A stretch of 64,000 nt of DNA from the NCBI RefSeq assembly GCF_026810225.1, contig NZ_CP113865.1, positions 1,136,001-1,200,000 on the forward strand. The letters run 5' to 3'. The position numbers and the translations under genes were made by a program. Under the pieces are notes generated by a model. It had not been told where the DNA came from. It did no database searches and saw only the letters and a program-made list of their open reading frames with translations. The stretch is from Caldicellulosiruptor morganii. GTDB taxonomy: Bacteria > Bacillota > Thermoanaerobacteria > Caldicellulosiruptorales > Caldicellulosiruptoraceae. Position 1 is the stretch's first letter, and each line of letters opens with the position of its first letter. This document shows, one piece after another, positions 9,932 through 21,141 of this stretch.

Positions 9932-12477
9932 AATTTGTTATTTTTGATGGGAATAGTATTCTGTATAGAGCTTTTTTTGCCTTGCCACAGCTTACTACCT
10001 CAACAGGCATACCTACAAATGCTATATATGGTTTTTTGAATGTGCTGTTGAAATACTTAGATTCTGAAAAACCGGATTACGTAGCAGTGGCTTTTGACAA
10101 AAAGGGAAGAGCTGCCCGAAAAAGTGAATATGAAGAATACAAGGCTAACAGAAAACCAATGCCAGATTCTCTTCAGGTTCAGATACCTTACGTAAGAGAA
10201 ATACTTGCTGCTATGAACATTCCTGTATTAGAATGTGAAGGGTATGAAGCTGATGACGTTATAGGCACACTTGTAAATAGATTTAAAGCCTGGGATTTAG
10301 AGATTGTGATAATAACCGGAGACAGAGATACACTTCAGTTACTTGATAAAAATGTAATTGTCAAAATAGTCACAACAAGGTTTGACAGGACAACTAAAGA
10401 TTTGTATACTGTAGAAAATGTCAAAGAAAAATATGGTGTTTTTGCGCATCAGGTTGTTGACTATAAAGCGTTAGTAGGTGATGCGTCAGACAATATACCA
10501 GGTGTTAAGGGAATTGGAGATAAAACTGCTATAAAGCTGTTAGAAGAGTACCAGACTCTGGAGAATATATATCAGAATCTAAATAACATTAAAGGATCGC
10601 TAAAAGAGAAGTTAGAGGCAGGAAAAGACATGGCATTTTTATCAAAAAGACTGGCTACTATCATATGCGACTTACCAATTGAGGTGAATCTTGAAGAATT
10701 AAAAACCAAAGAATGGGACAAAGAAAGACTTTATCAGATTTTACTTCAACTTGAGTTTAAAAGCTTTATTAAAAGACTGGGCTTTTCAGAAGAGATTAAC
10801 TATGCAAGGCAGAACTTTCAGCTACCTGAATTTAGTATTAAAGAACTTCGTGATGTTTCAGAAATAGAAGGCAAAGAAATCTATCTATTGTACTCAGATG
10901 AAGAAGGACTTTTTTATATTTATGACCATCAAACCTCAACCATTTTTACAACTTCTGATAAAGAAGCTATTAAAGATCTTTTAACAGTCCAAAGCATTCA
11001 AAAGGTTGTATATGATTTAAAAAATATACTCCATAAGGTGGACTTTGATGAAGCTAATCAGATAAAAAATTGTAATGATGTTATGTTGGCTTCATATGTT
11101 TTGGACAGTACACGCAGTTCGTACGATTTGGAAACATTGTTTATTTCTTATCTCAACACTGATATAGCTGCAATCAAAGAGAATAGATGGGCTGGTGCTA
11201 CTGTTTTATTAAGAAATCTTTGGGATGAACTTTCAAAACTCATTGATTTAAACTCGGCACAATACGTTTATGAAAGCATAGAGATGCCTCTTGTTCCCAT
11301 TTTATATGAAATGGAGAAAATCGGTTTTAAGGTTGATAAAAACACTTTGCAGGAGTATACAAAAGAGATTGAGAGCAAGCTTTTAAAGCTGGAATCACAG
11401 ATTTATCAAATAGCCGGTGAATGGTTTAACATAAACTCGCCAAAACAACTCTCATATATATTATTCGAAAAACTGAAGCTTCCGGTTGTTAAAAAGACCA
11501 AAACAGGATATTCAACAGATGCCGAGGTATTGGAAGAGCTGTATGATAAACATGACATAATACCGCTTATTCTGGATTATAGAATGTATACGAAAATACT
11601 GACAACTTACTGTCAGGGGCTGGTTCAGGCAATAAATCCTGCAACTGGAAGGATTCATACCAACTTTATTCAGACAGGTACGGCAACTGGAAGACTTGCA
11701 AGTGCAGAGCCCAATCTGCAAAATATTCCTGTAAAATATGATGAGGGAAAGCTAATAAGAAAGGCATTTGTTCCAGATAAAGGTTATGTGTTGATAGATG
11801 CTGATTATTCTCAGATTGAGCTTAGAATACTTGCACATATCTCTGAGGATGAACGACTGATAAATGCCTTTAAAAATAACCTTGATATTCATTCACAGAC
11901 GGCGGCAGAGATCTTTGGTGTGGATATAAGTCAGGTTACACCAATTATGCGAAGCCAGGCAAAAGCAGTTAACTTTGGAATTGTATATGGTATATCTGAT
12001 TATGGACTTTCACGGGATATAAAGATTTCAAGAAAAGAGGCAGCCGAGTTTATTAATCGTTATTTTGAAAAGTATCCCAGAGTAAAAGAATATTTGGACA
12101 ATGTTGTCAAGTTTGCCCGTGAAAATGGGTTTGTTTTGACAATATTTAACAGGAAAAGATATATTAAGGATATAAAATCTACCAATAAAAACCTGAGAAA
12201 CTATGCAGAGAGAATAGCAATGAATTCACCTATCCAGGGAAGTGCTGCAGATATTATGAAAATAGCAATGATAAGAGTTTATAAAAAGCTAAAAGAAAAC
12301 AATTTAAAATCAAGAATTATTCTGCAGGTCCATGACGAACTTTTGATTGAATCACCCTATGAAGAGAAAGAGATAGTAAAGGAAATAGTAAAATCGGAGA
12401 TGGAAAATGCGGTTTTGTTGAAAGTTCCTTTGGTAGTTGAAGTGAAAGAAGGTTCAAATTGGTATGAAACAAAGTAA
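9928..12477 (+). CDS. polA: DNA polymerase I
   Basis: This 849-residue family A polymerase is used in repair and Okazaki-fragment processing. The N-terminal 5'-nuclease domain (about residues 1-290) has FDGNSILYRAF, the EGYEADDVIGT segment, ITGDRDTLQL and GDASDNIPGV. The polymerase domain has motif A (DADYSQIELRI), motif B (RSQAKAVNFGIVYG) and motif C (QVHDELL). The middle domain lacks the DxE (as in DTET) of a working 3'-5' exonuclease, so proofreading is probably absent, as in Taq and Bst polymerases. That is inferred from motif absence. It overlaps the upstream gene by 4 bases and coaE by 14. Confidence 0.96.
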   Translation: MKFVIFDGNSILYRAFFALPQLTTSTGIPTNAIYGFLNVLLKYLDSEKPDYVAVAFDKKGRAARKSEYEEYKANRKPMPDSLQVQIPYVREILAAMNIPVLECEGYEADDVIGTLVNRFKAWDLEIVIITGDRDTLQLLDKNVIVKIVTTRFDRTTKDLYTVENVKEKYGVFAHQVVDYKALVGDASDNIPGVKGIGDKTAIKLLEEYQTLENIYQNLNNIKGSLKEKLEAGKDMAFLSKRLATIICDLPIEVNLEELKTKEWDKERLYQILLQLEFKSFIKRLGFSEEINYARQNFQLPEFSIKELRDVSEIEGKEIYLLYSDEEGLFYIYDHQTSTIFTTSDKEAIKDLLTVQSIQKVVYDLKNILHKVDFDEANQIKNCNDVMLASYVLDSTRSSYDLETLFISYLNTDIAAIKENRWAGATVLLRNLWDELSKLIDLNSAQYVYESIEMPLVPILYEMEKIGFKVDKNTLQEYTKEIESKLLKLESQIYQIAGEWFNINSPKQLSYILFEKLKLPVVKKTKTGYSTDAEVLEELYDKHDIIPLILDYRMYTKILTTYCQGLVQAINPATGRIHTNFIQTGTATGRLASAEPNLQNIPVKYDEGKLIRKAFVPDKGYVLIDADYSQIELRILAHISEDERLINAFKNNLDIHSQTAAEIFGVDISQVTPIMRSQAKAVNFGIVYGISDYGLSRDIKISRKEAAEFINRYFEKYPRVKEYLDNVVKFARENGFVLTIFNRKRYIKDIKSTNKNLRNYAERIAMNSPIQGSAADIMKIAMIRVYKKLKENNLKSRIILQVHDELLIESPYEEKEIVKEIVKSEMENAVLLKVPLVVEVKEGSNWYETK

Positions 12478-13063
12478 GGTTTTGGGAATCACAGGGAAGA
12501 TTGGCTCTGGCAAGAGTACCGTGAGTAGCATATTGAAGGAATATTATGGTTTTGATATTATAGATGTTGACAGGGAATACCATTGGCTTTTGCAAAACAG
12601 CAATGAGCTAAGGTTAGAGTTACTAAAGACCTTTGGAGATGGGATTCTGGTAAACAATCAAATTGATCGAGCTCAATTGAGGAAAATTGTTTTGTCTTCT
12701 GATTCAAATATGGAGAAGCTGAACCGTATTACTCATCCTGCCATCTTTGAAAGAATAAAGTTCTTAACTACTGAAAAGTACAAAGACAAACCTGTAGTGG
12801 TGGATGCTGCTCTTTTGTTTCAAATTGGACTTGACAGGCTTTGTTCTGTAATCTGGTATATTGAATGTGAAAAAGAAGCTATTATTGAGCGGGTAGTTAG
12901 AAGGAATGGATATAATATTGAAGAGATTGAAAAGTTCTTGGAGAGACAGAAAGATATTGAAAAGTACAGGAATTTAGCAAACAGAGTGATTGTAAATAAC
13001 TCAGATATTGAAAATTTGAAAGCTATTGTAGGAAAATATCTCAAAGAGGATGGTTTGATTTGA
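12464..13063 (+). CDS. coaE: Dephospho-CoA kinase
   Basis: This 199-residue P-loop kinase performs the last step of coenzyme A synthesis, phosphorylating the 3'-hydroxyl of dephospho-CoA. The Walker A motif GITGKIGSGKST lies near residues 7-18, followed by DVDREYHWLL with the substrate-binding Asp. THPAIFERI and VVDAALLFQIGLD match the CoaE core. The gene starts inside the end of polA (14-base overlap). polA-coaE-lytic transglycosylase is a recurrent order in Firmicutes. Confidence 0.93.
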   Translation: MKQSKVLGITGKIGSGKSTVSSILKEYYGFDIIDVDREYHWLLQNSNELRLELLKTFGDGILVNNQIDRAQLRKIVLSSDSNMEKLNRITHPAIFERIKFLTTEKYKDKPVVVDAALLFQIGLDRLCSVIWYIECEKEAIIERVVRRNGYNIEEIEKFLERQKDIEKYRNLANRVIVNNSDIENLKAIVGKYLKEDGLI

Positions 13064-13623
13064 AAAAAAAGATTGTAGTAATTATATTGCTTTTGATTTT
13101 TCTTTTGTTTTTTGAGCGATTTTACTTTTTTATTTTAAAACAGGTGTATCCATTGAGGTTTACAGACAGTATTAAAAAATATAGCAAAGCGATAAATGTG
13201 GACCCATATTTAATATGTGCAATAATAAAAAGTGAAAGCAATTTTAACCAGTTTGCCGTATCCAGAAGAGGTGCAATAGGGCTTATGCAGCTATCACCTC
13301 TTACTGCCAAATGGGTTGCTTGTAAACTTGAATTGGATTACAGCAGAGAAAAGCTATATGACCCCGATTACAATATTCTGCTCGGCACATGGTATATAAA
13401 ATACCTTATAGATTACTACAAAAACGATACAAAGCTTGCGGTTGCGGCATATAATGCCGGCATGTCAAATGTGGATAAATGGCTTTATCAAAAAGACAGA
13501 GCTACTTTTGAGATAGATGAAATTCCTTTCAAAGAGACAAACCATTTTGTGAGAAGGGTTTTCAAAAATTACGAAATATACAAAAGGCTATATAAAAGTG
13601 AATTTGAAAATGGTGATGATTGA
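13060..13623 (+). CDS. Membrane-anchored lytic transglycosylase (SLT domain)
   Basis: This 187-residue protein starts at TTG 13060, overlapping the coaE stop. It has an N-terminal hydrophobic helix (residues about 4-26) that should anchor it in the membrane with the enzyme outside. The SLT/goose-lysozyme-like domain shows IIKSESNF with the catalytic Glu near residue 59, then RRGAIGLMQLSP and AVAAYNAG. It cleaves the MurNAc-GlcNAc bond of peptidoglycan, giving anhydro-muropeptides. Its length suits the short Firmicutes form beside coaE. Confidence 0.9.
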   Translation: MKKKIVVIILLLIFLLFFERFYFFILKQVYPLRFTDSIKKYSKAINVDPYLICAIIKSESNFNQFAVSRRGAIGLMQLSPLTAKWVACKLELDYSREKLYDPDYNILLGTWYIKYLIDYYKNDTKLAVAAYNAGMSNVDKWLYQKDRATFEIDEIPFKETNHFVRRVFKNYEIYKRLYKSEFENGDD

Positions 13624-13647
13624 GTTTTAAAGCCTTGCAATTTTTCC

Positions 13648-13661
13648 CAAACATATGTTTG
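13648..13661. promoter_or_regulatory. LexA (SOS)-like operator at uvrB
   Basis: CAAACATATGTTTG is a perfect 14-bp palindrome. It differs at one base from the Gram-positive LexA/DinR consensus CGAAC-RNRY-GTTYG. It overlaps the -35 of the uvrB promoter by three bases, a position suited to repression. The consensus match is established knowledge; regulation here is inferred. Confidence 0.7.
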
Positions 13662-13687
13662 AAATTCGATTTGCATTATTGTAAAAT
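13659..13687 (+). promoter_or_regulatory. Sigma-A promoter of uvrB-uvrA
   Basis: TTGAAA (13659-13664), a 17-bp spacer and TAAAAT (13682-13687) precede the uvrB ATG at 13705. The start point would fall near 13694, giving a very short leader. Confidence 0.7.
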
Positions 13688-13704
13688 AAATTTGGTGATA
13701 GAGT

Positions 13705-15690
13705 ATGAAAAAATTTAAACTTGTTTCAGATTTCAAGCCGACAGGCGACCAACCCAGAGCTATTGAAATGCTCACTGAAGGTATTCTAAAAGGTGAAAGA
13801 TTTCAGACCTTGCTTGGCGTTACCGGCTCAGGTAAGACATTTACAATGGCCAAGGTAATAGAAAATGTTCAAAGGCCCACTTTGGTCCTGGCACATAATA
13901 AAACGCTGGCTGCTCAGCTTTGCAGTGAGTTCAGAGAGTTTTTTCCTGAAAATGCTGTAGAGTTTTTTGTAAGCTATTATGATTATTACCAGCCAGAAGC
14001 TTATATACCCGAGACAGACACATATATTGAAAAGGACTCCTCCATCAATGATGAAATAGATAAACTGCGACACTCTGCGACCTCTGCTTTATTTGAAAGA
14101 AGAGATGTAATAATCGTAGCAAGTGTCTCATGTATTTATAGCCTGGGTAGTCCAGAGGACTACTTAAATTTAACACTGTCATTGAGGCCCGGGATGACGA
14201 AAGATAGAGATGAAGTGATAAGAGAGCTTATTAGAATGCAATATGAAAGGAATGACATTGATTTTAGAAGAGGCAGGTTTAGAGTACGTGGAGATGTGCT
14301 TGAAATATTCCCTGCATCAACTACAGACAGAGCAATCAGAGTAGAATTTTTTGGAGATGAAATAGAGAGAATCACAGAGTTTGATGTGTTAACCGGTGAG
14401 ATAATTGGAAGAAGAAATCATGTTGCAATATTCCCAGCATCACACTATGTAACAACCTCTGAGAAGCTAAGAAGAGCTATTAAAAGTATTGAAGAGGAAC
14501 TTGAACAAAGACTTCAAGAGCTAAGAAATATGGGTAAGCTTGTCGAAGCGCAAAGGCTTGAGCAAAGGACACGATACGACATAGAGATGCTTCAGGAAAT
14601 GGGCTTTTGTAAGGGGATAGAAAACTACTCAAGACATTTGACTGGCAGACCACCCGGAAGTCCTCCTTATACCTTGCTTGATTATTTTCCAAAAGATTTT
14701 ATAATGTTCATTGATGAATCGCATGTTACAATTCCTCAGGTAAGGGCTATGTATAACGGTGACAGGGCAAGAAAAGATTCACTTGTGGAATACGGCTTTA
14801 GACTACCATCTGCTTATGACAATCGCCCTCTTACATTTGAGGAGTTTGAAGAAAAACTCAACCAGGTTATATTTGTAAGTGCAACACCGGGTCCTTATGA
14901 ACTCAAGAAATCCTCAAGAGTTGTTGAACAGATTATAAGACCCACAGGGCTTGTCGACCCAGAAATTGAGGTGCATCCTGTCAAAGGGCAAATTGACCAT
15001 TTGATTGGCGAGATAAGAAAAAGAGTGGAGAAGAACCAGAGGGTTTTGATTACAACACTTACAAAGAAGATGGCAGAAAGTCTTACAGATTACTTGAAAG
15101 ATGCAGGAATAAGAGTGAGGTATATGCACTCGGATATTGACACAATAGAGCGTATGCAGATAATAAGGGATTTGAGACTTGGAAAGTTTGACGTTTTAGT
15201 GGGGATAAACTTGCTTCGTGAAGGGCTTGATTTACCTGAAGTGTCACTTGTTGCCATTCTGGATGCCGACAAAGAAGGATTTTTGCGATCAGAGACCTCA
15301 CTTATTCAGACAATTGGACGGGCTGCACGTAACGTTGATGGTAAAGTGATTATGTACGCTGACAGAATTACGAATGCTATGAAAAAGGCTATTGAAGAGA
15401 CGAACAGGCGAAGAAAGATTCAAATAGAGTACAATCAGAAGCATGGGATAGTGCCTCAGACTGTAAGAAAGGGAATAAGACAGATTATTGAAGCCACTAT
15501 TTCTGTTGCAGAAGAGGAAGAAAAGTATGAAAGTATAGAAAAAGACATTTTAAATAACATGTCTAAACAGGAAATAGAAGAATATATAAAAGAGCTTGAA
15601 CAGCAAATGAAGAAATTGGCAATAGAACTTGAGTTTGAAAAAGCAGCTAAGATAAGAGATAAAATATTCGAATTAAAGAAGCTACTTTAG
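13705..15690 (+). CDS. uvrB: Excinuclease ABC subunit B
   Basis: This 661-residue helicase-like damage verifier belongs to nucleotide excision repair. It has Walker [10 protein letters not shown] near residues 37-45, the damage-probing beta-hairpin region [12 protein letters not shown], the DESH box (IMFIDESH), helicase motif [10 protein letters not shown], and a C-terminal UVR domain (about 620-655) that binds UvrC. It is the first gene of a uvrBA operon behind a LexA-like box. uvrA follows after 26 bases. Confidence 0.97.
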   Translation: MKKFKLVSDFKPTGDQPRAIEMLTEGILKGERFQTLLGVTGSGKTFTMAKVIENVQRPTLVLAHNKTLAAQLCSEFREFFPENAVEFFVSYYDYYQPEAYIPETDTYIEKDSSINDEIDKLRHSATSALFERRDVIIVASVSCIYSLGSPEDYLNLTLSLRPGMTKDRDEVIRELIRMQYERNDIDFRRGRFRVRGDVLEIFPASTTDRAIRVEFFGDEIERITEFDVLTGEIIGRRNHVAIFPASHYVTTSEKLRRAIKSIEEELEQRLQELRNMGKLVEAQRLEQRTRYDIEMLQEMGFCKGIENYSRHLTGRPPGSPPYTLLDYFPKDFIMFIDESHVTIPQVRAMYNGDRARKDSLVEYGFRLPSAYDNRPLTFEEFEEKLNQVIFVSATPGPYELKKSSRVVEQIIRPTGLVDPEIEVHPVKGQIDHLIGEIRKRVEKNQRVLITTLTKKMAESLTDYLKDAGIRVRYMHSDIDTIERMQIIRDLRLGKFDVLVGINLLREGLDLPEVSLVAILDADKEGFLRSETSLIQTIGRAARNVDGKVIMYADRITNAMKKAIEETNRRRKIQIEYNQKHGIVPQTVRKGIRQIIEATISVAEEEEKYESIEKDILNNMSKQEIEEYIKELEQQMKKLAIELEFEKAAKIRDKIFELKKLL

Positions 15691-15716
15691 GGTACTTCCA
15701 AAAAGGAGAATGCAAA

Positions 15717-18545
15717 ATGTCTAAGGAATATATCATAATAAAAGGTGCAAAGGAACACAACTTGAAAAATGTAAACCTGAAACTTCCAAGAGATAAGCTT
15801 ATAGTGTTTACCGGTCTTTCAGGTTCAGGGAAATCTTCTCTGGCTTTTGACACCATTTACGCAGAGGGACAGAGAAGGTACATTGAGTCATTGTCCTCAT
15901 ATGCACGCCAGTTTTTGGGTATGATGGAAAAGCCGGATGTAGAACATATAGAGGGACTGTCGCCTGCTATATCCATTGACCAGAAGACAACATCCAAAAA
16001 TCCTCGCTCCACAGTTGGTACAATTACAGAGATTTATGATTATCTGAGACTTCTGTTTGCAAGAGTTGGAAAGCCTCACTGCTATAATTGCGGTAAACCC
16101 ATATCACAGCAGACAGTTGACCAGATGGTTGATGAGATAATGAAGCTTCAAAAAGGGACAAAGATTCAAATTATGTCGCCTGTTGTAAGAGGTAGAAAAG
16201 GAGAGTATCAGAAACAATTTGAGGAGCTCAGGAAAAGTGGGTTTGCTCGGGTGAGAGTTGATGGTATAATCTATGAGCTTGAAGAGGAGATAAAGCTTGA
16301 CAAAAACAAAAAGCATAACATTGATGTTATTGTTGACAGACTTGTGGTCAAAGATGGTATAGAGTCGAGGCTTACAGGTTCGATTGAGACAGCATTGGAA
16401 CTTTCAGGTGGAATTGTAACTATAGATGTTGTTGGCGAGAGAGAAATTATATTCTCACAGAACTTTGCATGTGTTGACTGTGGAGTTTCGTTTGAAGAGA
16501 TAACTCCACGTCTTTTTTCATTTAACACTCCCTATGGTGCGTGTCCGACCTGTATGGGGCTCGGGTACTTGCAAAAAGTTGATCCTGACCTGTTAATTCC
16601 TGACAAGTCGATGCCTATAGGTCAGGTTGCTATAAATGGATGGAATTTTAGTGAGACAAATTCATATGCCAGAATGGTTTTAGAGTCATTGGCAAAAGAA
16701 TACAATTTTAGTTTAAACACTCCTGTAAATAAACTTGATAGGAAGATTCTTGATATCTTTTTGTATGGCACAGGAGAGGAGAAAATAAAGATTTACACTC
16801 CACGCAGAGTTTATTATGCCAGGTATGAAGGGCTTGTGAATAACCTTGAAAGAAGATATAAAGAGACTCAATCAGAATATGTAAAACAAGAAATCGAAGA
16901 GTACATGAGCACATTTACATGCCCTGACTGTCTTGGGAAAAGATTAAAAAAAGAGGCACTGTCAGTATTAATTGAGGGAAAGTCAATTGCAGATGTTGCT
17001 GATATGACAATCTTGGAGACAAAAGAATTTTTGCAAAATTTAAATTTACAGGGTAAAGACAAGATTATTGCAGCGCCTATTCTAAAAGAGATTTTAGCAA
17101 GACTGGACTTTTTGATAGATGTTGGACTTGATTACTTAACACTTTCACGTTCGGCAGGTACTCTTTCAGGGGGGGAAGCACAGAGAATAAGACTTGCAAC
17201 ACAGATTGGTTCTGGACTTGTAGGAGTTTTGTATATCCTTGATGAGCCAAGTATTGGTCTTCATCAACGTGATAACCACAGGCTTATAAAAACTTTGCAG
17301 AGGCTCAGAGACCTGGGCAATACGTTAATTGTTGTTGAGCATGATGAAGATACAATAAGGTCGGCTGATTATATAGTCGACATAGGACCGGGGGCAGGGG
17401 AGCATGGTGGCAGAATTGTCGCAGCTGGTACATTGGAAGACATAATTTCCTGTGAAGAGTCCATCACAGGTCAGTATCTTTCGGGTAAAAAGAGAATAGA
17501 GATTCCTCAGGAAAGAAGAAAACCGGATGGTAGATGGCTTACAATAAAGGGGGCCTGTGAAAACAATCTAAAAAATATTGATGTTAGCTTTCCAGTTGGG
17601 CTTTTTACCTGCGTGACGGGAGTTTCAGGATCCGGTAAAAGCACATTGATAAATGAGATACTTTACAAAGCTGCAAGTTCTATACTGAATAAATCAAAGG
17701 AAAAGCCGGGCAGGTACAAAGAGATAATTGGGCTTGAACATTTTGATAAAGTAATCAATATAGACCAGTCGCCAATTGGAAGAACTCCACGTTCTAATCC
17801 TGCAACTTATACAGGTGTTTTTGACTTTATAAGGGAGATATTTGCCCAGACACCCGAGGCAAAAATGCGTGGATACAAAGCAGGAAGGTTTAGTTTTAAT
17901 CTCAAAGGTGGAAGATGTGAGGCTTGTGGTGGAGATGGAATTATAAAAATTGAAATGCACTTTTTGCCCGATGTATATGTTCCCTGCGAAGTGTGCAAGG
18001 GTAAGAGATACAATAGAGAGACTTTAGAGGTAAAATACAAAGACAAGACAATAGCCGATGTTTTAGAGATGACTGTTGAAGAAGCGCTTGAATTTTTCAA
18101 AAATATTCCAAGGATTAAGGCAAAACTTCAAACACTCTATGATGTGGGACTTGGCTACATCAAACTTGGTCAGCCATCAACAACACTTTCCGGTGGTGAG
18201 GCACAAAGGGTAAAACTTGCAACAGAGCTTTCTAAAAAGGCAACGGGTAGAACTTTGTATATTTTGGATGAGCCAACAACTGGACTTCATATGGATGATG
18301 TGAACAAGCTTATAAATGTCCTGCAGAGGCTTGTAGATATGGGTAACACGGTTATTGTTATTGAGCACAACATGGATGTTATAAAGGTTGCTGACTATAT
18401 AATTGATTTAGGACCGGAAGGTGGAGACAGAGGCGGTGAGGTTGTCGTGGCTGGTTCGCCAGAAGAGGTTGCAATGTGTGAGAAATCTTACACAGGTATG
18501 TTTTTAAGAGAAATTCTAAAAGACAGGATTTTTGCAAAAAAATAA
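15717..18545 (+). CDS. uvrA: Excinuclease ABC subunit A
   Basis: This 942-residue ATPase is the primary DNA-lesion scanner of the UvrABC system. It has two ABC modules: Walker [13 protein letters not shown] near residue 32 and [10 protein letters not shown] near residue 640, with signatures [13 protein letters not shown] and [13 protein letters not shown]. Zinc-binding Cys pairs are visible ([15 protein letters not shown] with [16 protein letters not shown] with CEVCKGKRY). AAAAGGAG lies just before the ATG. It is coupled to uvrB and ends in a terminator shared with the convergent gene. Confidence 0.97.
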   Translation: MSKEYIIIKGAKEHNLKNVNLKLPRDKLIVFTGLSGSGKSSLAFDTIYAEGQRRYIESLSSYARQFLGMMEKPDVEHIEGLSPAISIDQKTTSKNPRSTVGTITEIYDYLRLLFARVGKPHCYNCGKPISQQTVDQMVDEIMKLQKGTKIQIMSPVVRGRKGEYQKQFEELRKSGFARVRVDGIIYELEEEIKLDKNKKHNIDVIVDRLVVKDGIESRLTGSIETALELSGGIVTIDVVGEREIIFSQNFACVDCGVSFEEITPRLFSFNTPYGACPTCMGLGYLQKVDPDLLIPDKSMPIGQVAINGWNFSETNSYARMVLESLAKEYNFSLNTPVNKLDRKILDIFLYGTGEEKIKIYTPRRVYYARYEGLVNNLERRYKETQSEYVKQEIEEYMSTFTCPDCLGKRLKKEALSVLIEGKSIADVADMTILETKEFLQNLNLQGKDKIIAAPILKEILARLDFLIDVGLDYLTLSRSAGTLSGGEAQRIRLATQIGSGLVGVLYILDEPSIGLHQRDNHRLIKTLQRLRDLGNTLIVVEHDEDTIRSADYIVDIGPGAGEHGGRIVAAGTLEDIISCEESITGQYLSGKKRIEIPQERRKPDGRWLTIKGACENNLKNIDVSFPVGLFTCVTGVSGSGKSTLINEILYKAASSILNKSKEKPGRYKEIIGLEHFDKVINIDQSPIGRTPRSNPATYTGVFDFIREIFAQTPEAKMRGYKAGRFSFNLKGGRCEACGGDGIIKIEMHFLPDVYVPCEVCKGKRYNRETLEVKYKDKTIADVLEMTVEEALEFFKNIPRIKAKLQTLYDVGLGYIKLGQPSTTLSGGEAQRVKLATELSKKATGRTLYILDEPTTGLHMDDVNKLINVLQRLVDMGNTVIVIEHNMDVIKVADYIIDLGPEGGDRGGEVVVAGSPEEVAMCEKSYTGMFLREILKDRIFAKK

Positions 18546-18595
18546 AGGGGTATTTACACCGTTTAATAAAAGGTGTAAAGCCCCTTGTTTATTTT
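18545..18595. terminator. Bidirectional terminator between uvrA and the rubredoxin oxidoreductase
   Basis: AAGGGG-TAT-TTACACC pairs with GGTGTAA-AG-CCCCTT around a loop of about 11 bases. The sequence is A-rich upstream and T-rich downstream, so it can serve both convergent genes. Confidence 0.8.
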
Positions 18596-19782
18596 ATGTC
18601 AAGGTACCTTTCTATCCACTTTTGATCAACTTCCTGATTTAAAAATTTACTTATCTGGAAGTGTGTTTTTGTATCATTTATGAGCAGATACCCAATCAAT
18701 TTGTTTTCTCTGACCACAAATTTTTTATAGATTATCTTTTCTTTGTTAAGAAATTCAAAAAGATTTGAATCTTTTACGTCATTTATAATACCAGCAGAGA
18801 CTATCTCCATTCCGAATGCTTTCAGAAAGTATGGTGTTAGTTTTCTTTGATATTCGACATTTTGTCCAAGGATGTTTTTACCAACCACCCTGGCACTTTC
18901 AACTGCAAAAGTCCATGTTCCAGGATTTTGGTTATCAAGATATGCTACATCTCCACATGCAAATACATCTTCTATTGAGGTTTGCATTTTGTTATTTACA
19001 CCAATGCCATTTCTGTAGCTCAGTATTTGTTTGTTGTTGACAAAATCTGTATTTGGTATGACACCTGCCGAAAAAATCACAATGTCCGAGAAAATCTCTT
19101 TATTGTTTGAAAGAAAAATTTTCAACTTACCGCTGTTTTTTTCTATTTTCTCAACCCTGGAATCAAGAATTACATTTATCCCTTTTCTTTTTATCTCTTC
19201 TTCGAAAAGGGTAGCACCTATTTCATCCAACTGTTTTGGCAAAAGTTGTTTTGCCATTTCAATCAAAGACACTCTTTTACCTTCAAGCATTGAAGAAAGT
19301 TCTAATCCTAAAAGACCTGCGCCTATAATAGTTATATCAGAGACTTTCGGGATGGTTTCCTTCAATCGTAAAAGGTCTTCATATGTTCTCAAATAAAAAA
19401 CATCATCTCTTGCTGTGATGTCAACCACATCATCGCCGCCATATGCTCTGGCACCAGAAGCAATTACAAGCTTTTTATACTCAATTTTATCGTTTGAGTA
19501 TGATACAACTTTTCTGTCAAAATCAACTCCAGTCACAGGTGATTTTAGATAGATTTTTATATTGTTATTTTCAAACCACTTTTTAGGTTTTATAAAAAAT
19601 TTTTCATCGATAGAACTGAAAATATAATAAGGCAGTTTCAATCTGTAATAGGGCAACACCTTTTCATCACTTAACATACATATTGAAAGCTTGAAATCCT
19701 CTTTTCTTATCTCTTCTGCAACCGTTAACGCAGAAACCCCACCACCAACAATCACTACATCAAATTTCTCCATTTTTAACAC
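18589..19782 (-). CDS. NADH:rubredoxin oxidoreductase-type FAD enzyme
   Basis: This flavoprotein of about 397 residues belongs to the pyridine nucleotide-disulfide oxidoreductase class II family. It has the FAD-binding VVIVGGGVSALTVAEE at the N terminus, the NAD-binding GAGLLGLELS near residue 155, and FACGDVAYL, the second FAD motif. No redox Cys pair is seen, as in nitrite-reductase-like and rubredoxin reductases. It lies directly downstream of a flavodiiron protein gene on the same strand, and a rubredoxin is encoded about 10 kb away. So its likely role is passing electrons from NADH to rubredoxin. The GTG at 19782 is close to the upstream stop; ATG at 19773 is an alternative start. Confidence 0.8.
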   Translation of the reverse strand: MLKMEKFDVVIVGGGVSALTVAEEIRKEDFKLSICMLSDEKVLPYYRLKLPYYIFSSIDEKFFIKPKKWFENNNIKIYLKSPVTGVDFDRKVVSYSNDKIEYKKLVIASGARAYGGDDVVDITARDDVFYLRTYEDLLRLKETIPKVSDITIIGAGLLGLELSSMLEGKRVSLIEMAKQLLPKQLDEIGATLFEEEIKRKGINVILDSRVEKIEKNSGKLKIFLSNNKEIFSDIVIFSAGVIPNTDFVNNKQILSYRNGIGVNNKMQTSIEDVFACGDVAYLDNQNPGTWTFAVESARVVGKNILGQNVEYQRKLTPYFLKAFGMEIVSAGIINDVKDSNLFEFLNKEKIIYKKFVVRENKLIGYLLINDTKTHFQISKFLNQEVDQKWIERYLDIK

Positions 19783-19788
19783 CAGCTT

Positions 19789-20991
19789 TTACTCTTTTAT
19801 CTTTTCAGCAAATAGTATACCAAATTCATATGCCTTTTTTAACTCCTCATCGTTTGGTTTGAAGTTTACTTTCAGACCAGGTTCAATTACTTTGAACCTT
19901 AGCTGTTTTAATCTTGCTTCAATGTTCGAAACAGCTTCTCCACTCCAGCCATATGACCCAAAGGCAGCAGCAATTTTGCCTTTATGAACTATTGGGTTTA
20001 GCCTTATCAATATTTCATATATTGGTAAAAGAGCATCTGAGTTTATAGTGGGTGAACCAAACAGAACACCTTTTGCTCCATATATCTTTTCCAGGATTTC
20101 TTCCATTTTGTGCTGGATGGCATTGAATATAAACACATCTATACCAGCATCTTCTATAGCTTTAGAAATCTTTTCGGCAAGCATTTCTGTGTATCCATAT
20201 GCCGAAACGTAGACAATTACAACATAGGGTTTTTCAGGTGTTTTTAGGAGTTCTTCTGACCATGACCTGTAAAGACCAATAAGCTGGTCTTTATAATTTG
20301 TCAAAACTGGACCGTGACCTGTTGCAATGACATCAATTTTCAAATCTTTTATCTTTTCAATCGCTTGAAGTACATAACTTTTAAATGGAGACATAATCAC
20401 ATCATAGTAGTACTTATAAGCATCCATAAATCCTTCTCTGTCATTATTCATTACCCAGTTTATGTCAAGATTTTCTGTACTGTAATGACAGCCAAAAGAA
20501 TCACAGGTAAAGAGTATACTATCCTCTACAAGGTAAGTGTAAATGGAATCAGGCCAGTGTAAAAAAGGAGCAGAGATAAATTTCAATGTTTTGTCACCCA
20601 GGGATATTTGATCTCTGTCATTGACAATTTGAAATTCATAATCTTTGTTCGTAATCTTTTTTAGAAATTTCATGGCAGAGCTACTACCCAGTATTTTTAT
20701 CTTCGGATTTATCTCAAGCAATCTTTCAATTGAACCTGAGTGATCTGGTTCTGTGTGATTTACTATAAGATAATCAATCCTTGCAGGGTCAATTATTTCT
20801 TTGATATTGTCCAGAAACTGATCAAAAAACTTATATTTTACATTTTCAATAAGCGCAACTTTTTCACTCCCAATTACAAGATAAGAGTTGTATGTTGTTC
20901 CATACTTTGTATACATTACAATATCAAATATTCTAAGTTCAGGGTCTTTTACCCCCACCGAGTATACATTTTCTTTTAATTCTGTATACAT
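19789..20991 (-). CDS. Flavodiiron protein (FprA / A-type flavoprotein)
   Basis: This 400-residue protein has a metallo-beta-lactamase-like diiron domain and a C-terminal flavodoxin domain. The diiron ligands appear in VNHTEPDHSGS (HxExDH) and in APFLHWPDS, with CDSFGCH carrying a later ligand. The flavodoxin half begins about residue 255, with VYVSAYGYTEMLAEKI forming the FMN phosphate loop. Such enzymes reduce O2 to water (or NO to N2O) with electrons from reduced rubredoxin. It lacks its own rubredoxin domain, so it needs an external one. GGGGAG lies upstream of the ATG. Confidence 0.93.
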   Translation of the reverse strand: MYTELKENVYSVGVKDPELRIFDIVMYTKYGTTYNSYLVIGSEKVALIENVKYKFFDQFLDNIKEIIDPARIDYLIVNHTEPDHSGSIERLLEINPKIKILGSSSAMKFLKKITNKDYEFQIVNDRDQISLGDKTLKFISAPFLHWPDSIYTYLVEDSILFTCDSFGCHYSTENLDINWVMNNDREGFMDAYKYYYDVIMSPFKSYVLQAIEKIKDLKIDVIATGHGPVLTNYKDQLIGLYRSWSEELLKTPEKPYVVIVYVSAYGYTEMLAEKISKAIEDAGIDVFIFNAIQHKMEEILEKIYGAKGVLFGSPTINSDALLPIYEILIRLNPIVHKGKIAAAFGSYGWSGEAVSNIEARLKQLRFKVIEPGLKVNFKPNDEELKKAYEFGILFAEKIKE

Positions 20992-21034
20992 TGTGATTTC
21001 ACTCCCCTTGTCAAAAAAGTTTCATATTCAAAAT

Positions 21035-21066
21035 TATTTATACCCCGCAATTTTTTTTGTAAACAA
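21035..21066 (-). promoter_or_regulatory. Promoter of the flavodiiron-reductase operon
   Basis: Read on the minus strand: TTGTTT, an 18-bp spacer containing an A tract, then TATAAA, about 45-70 bases upstream of the flavodiiron ATG. The -35 is imperfect. Confidence 0.45.
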
Positions 21067-21141
21067 ATTAGGTTATATAAAATTTTGCTTAGTAATATAT
21101 TGTAGTATAGAAACACTAATTATTAAAGGAGACAGGGGAAG

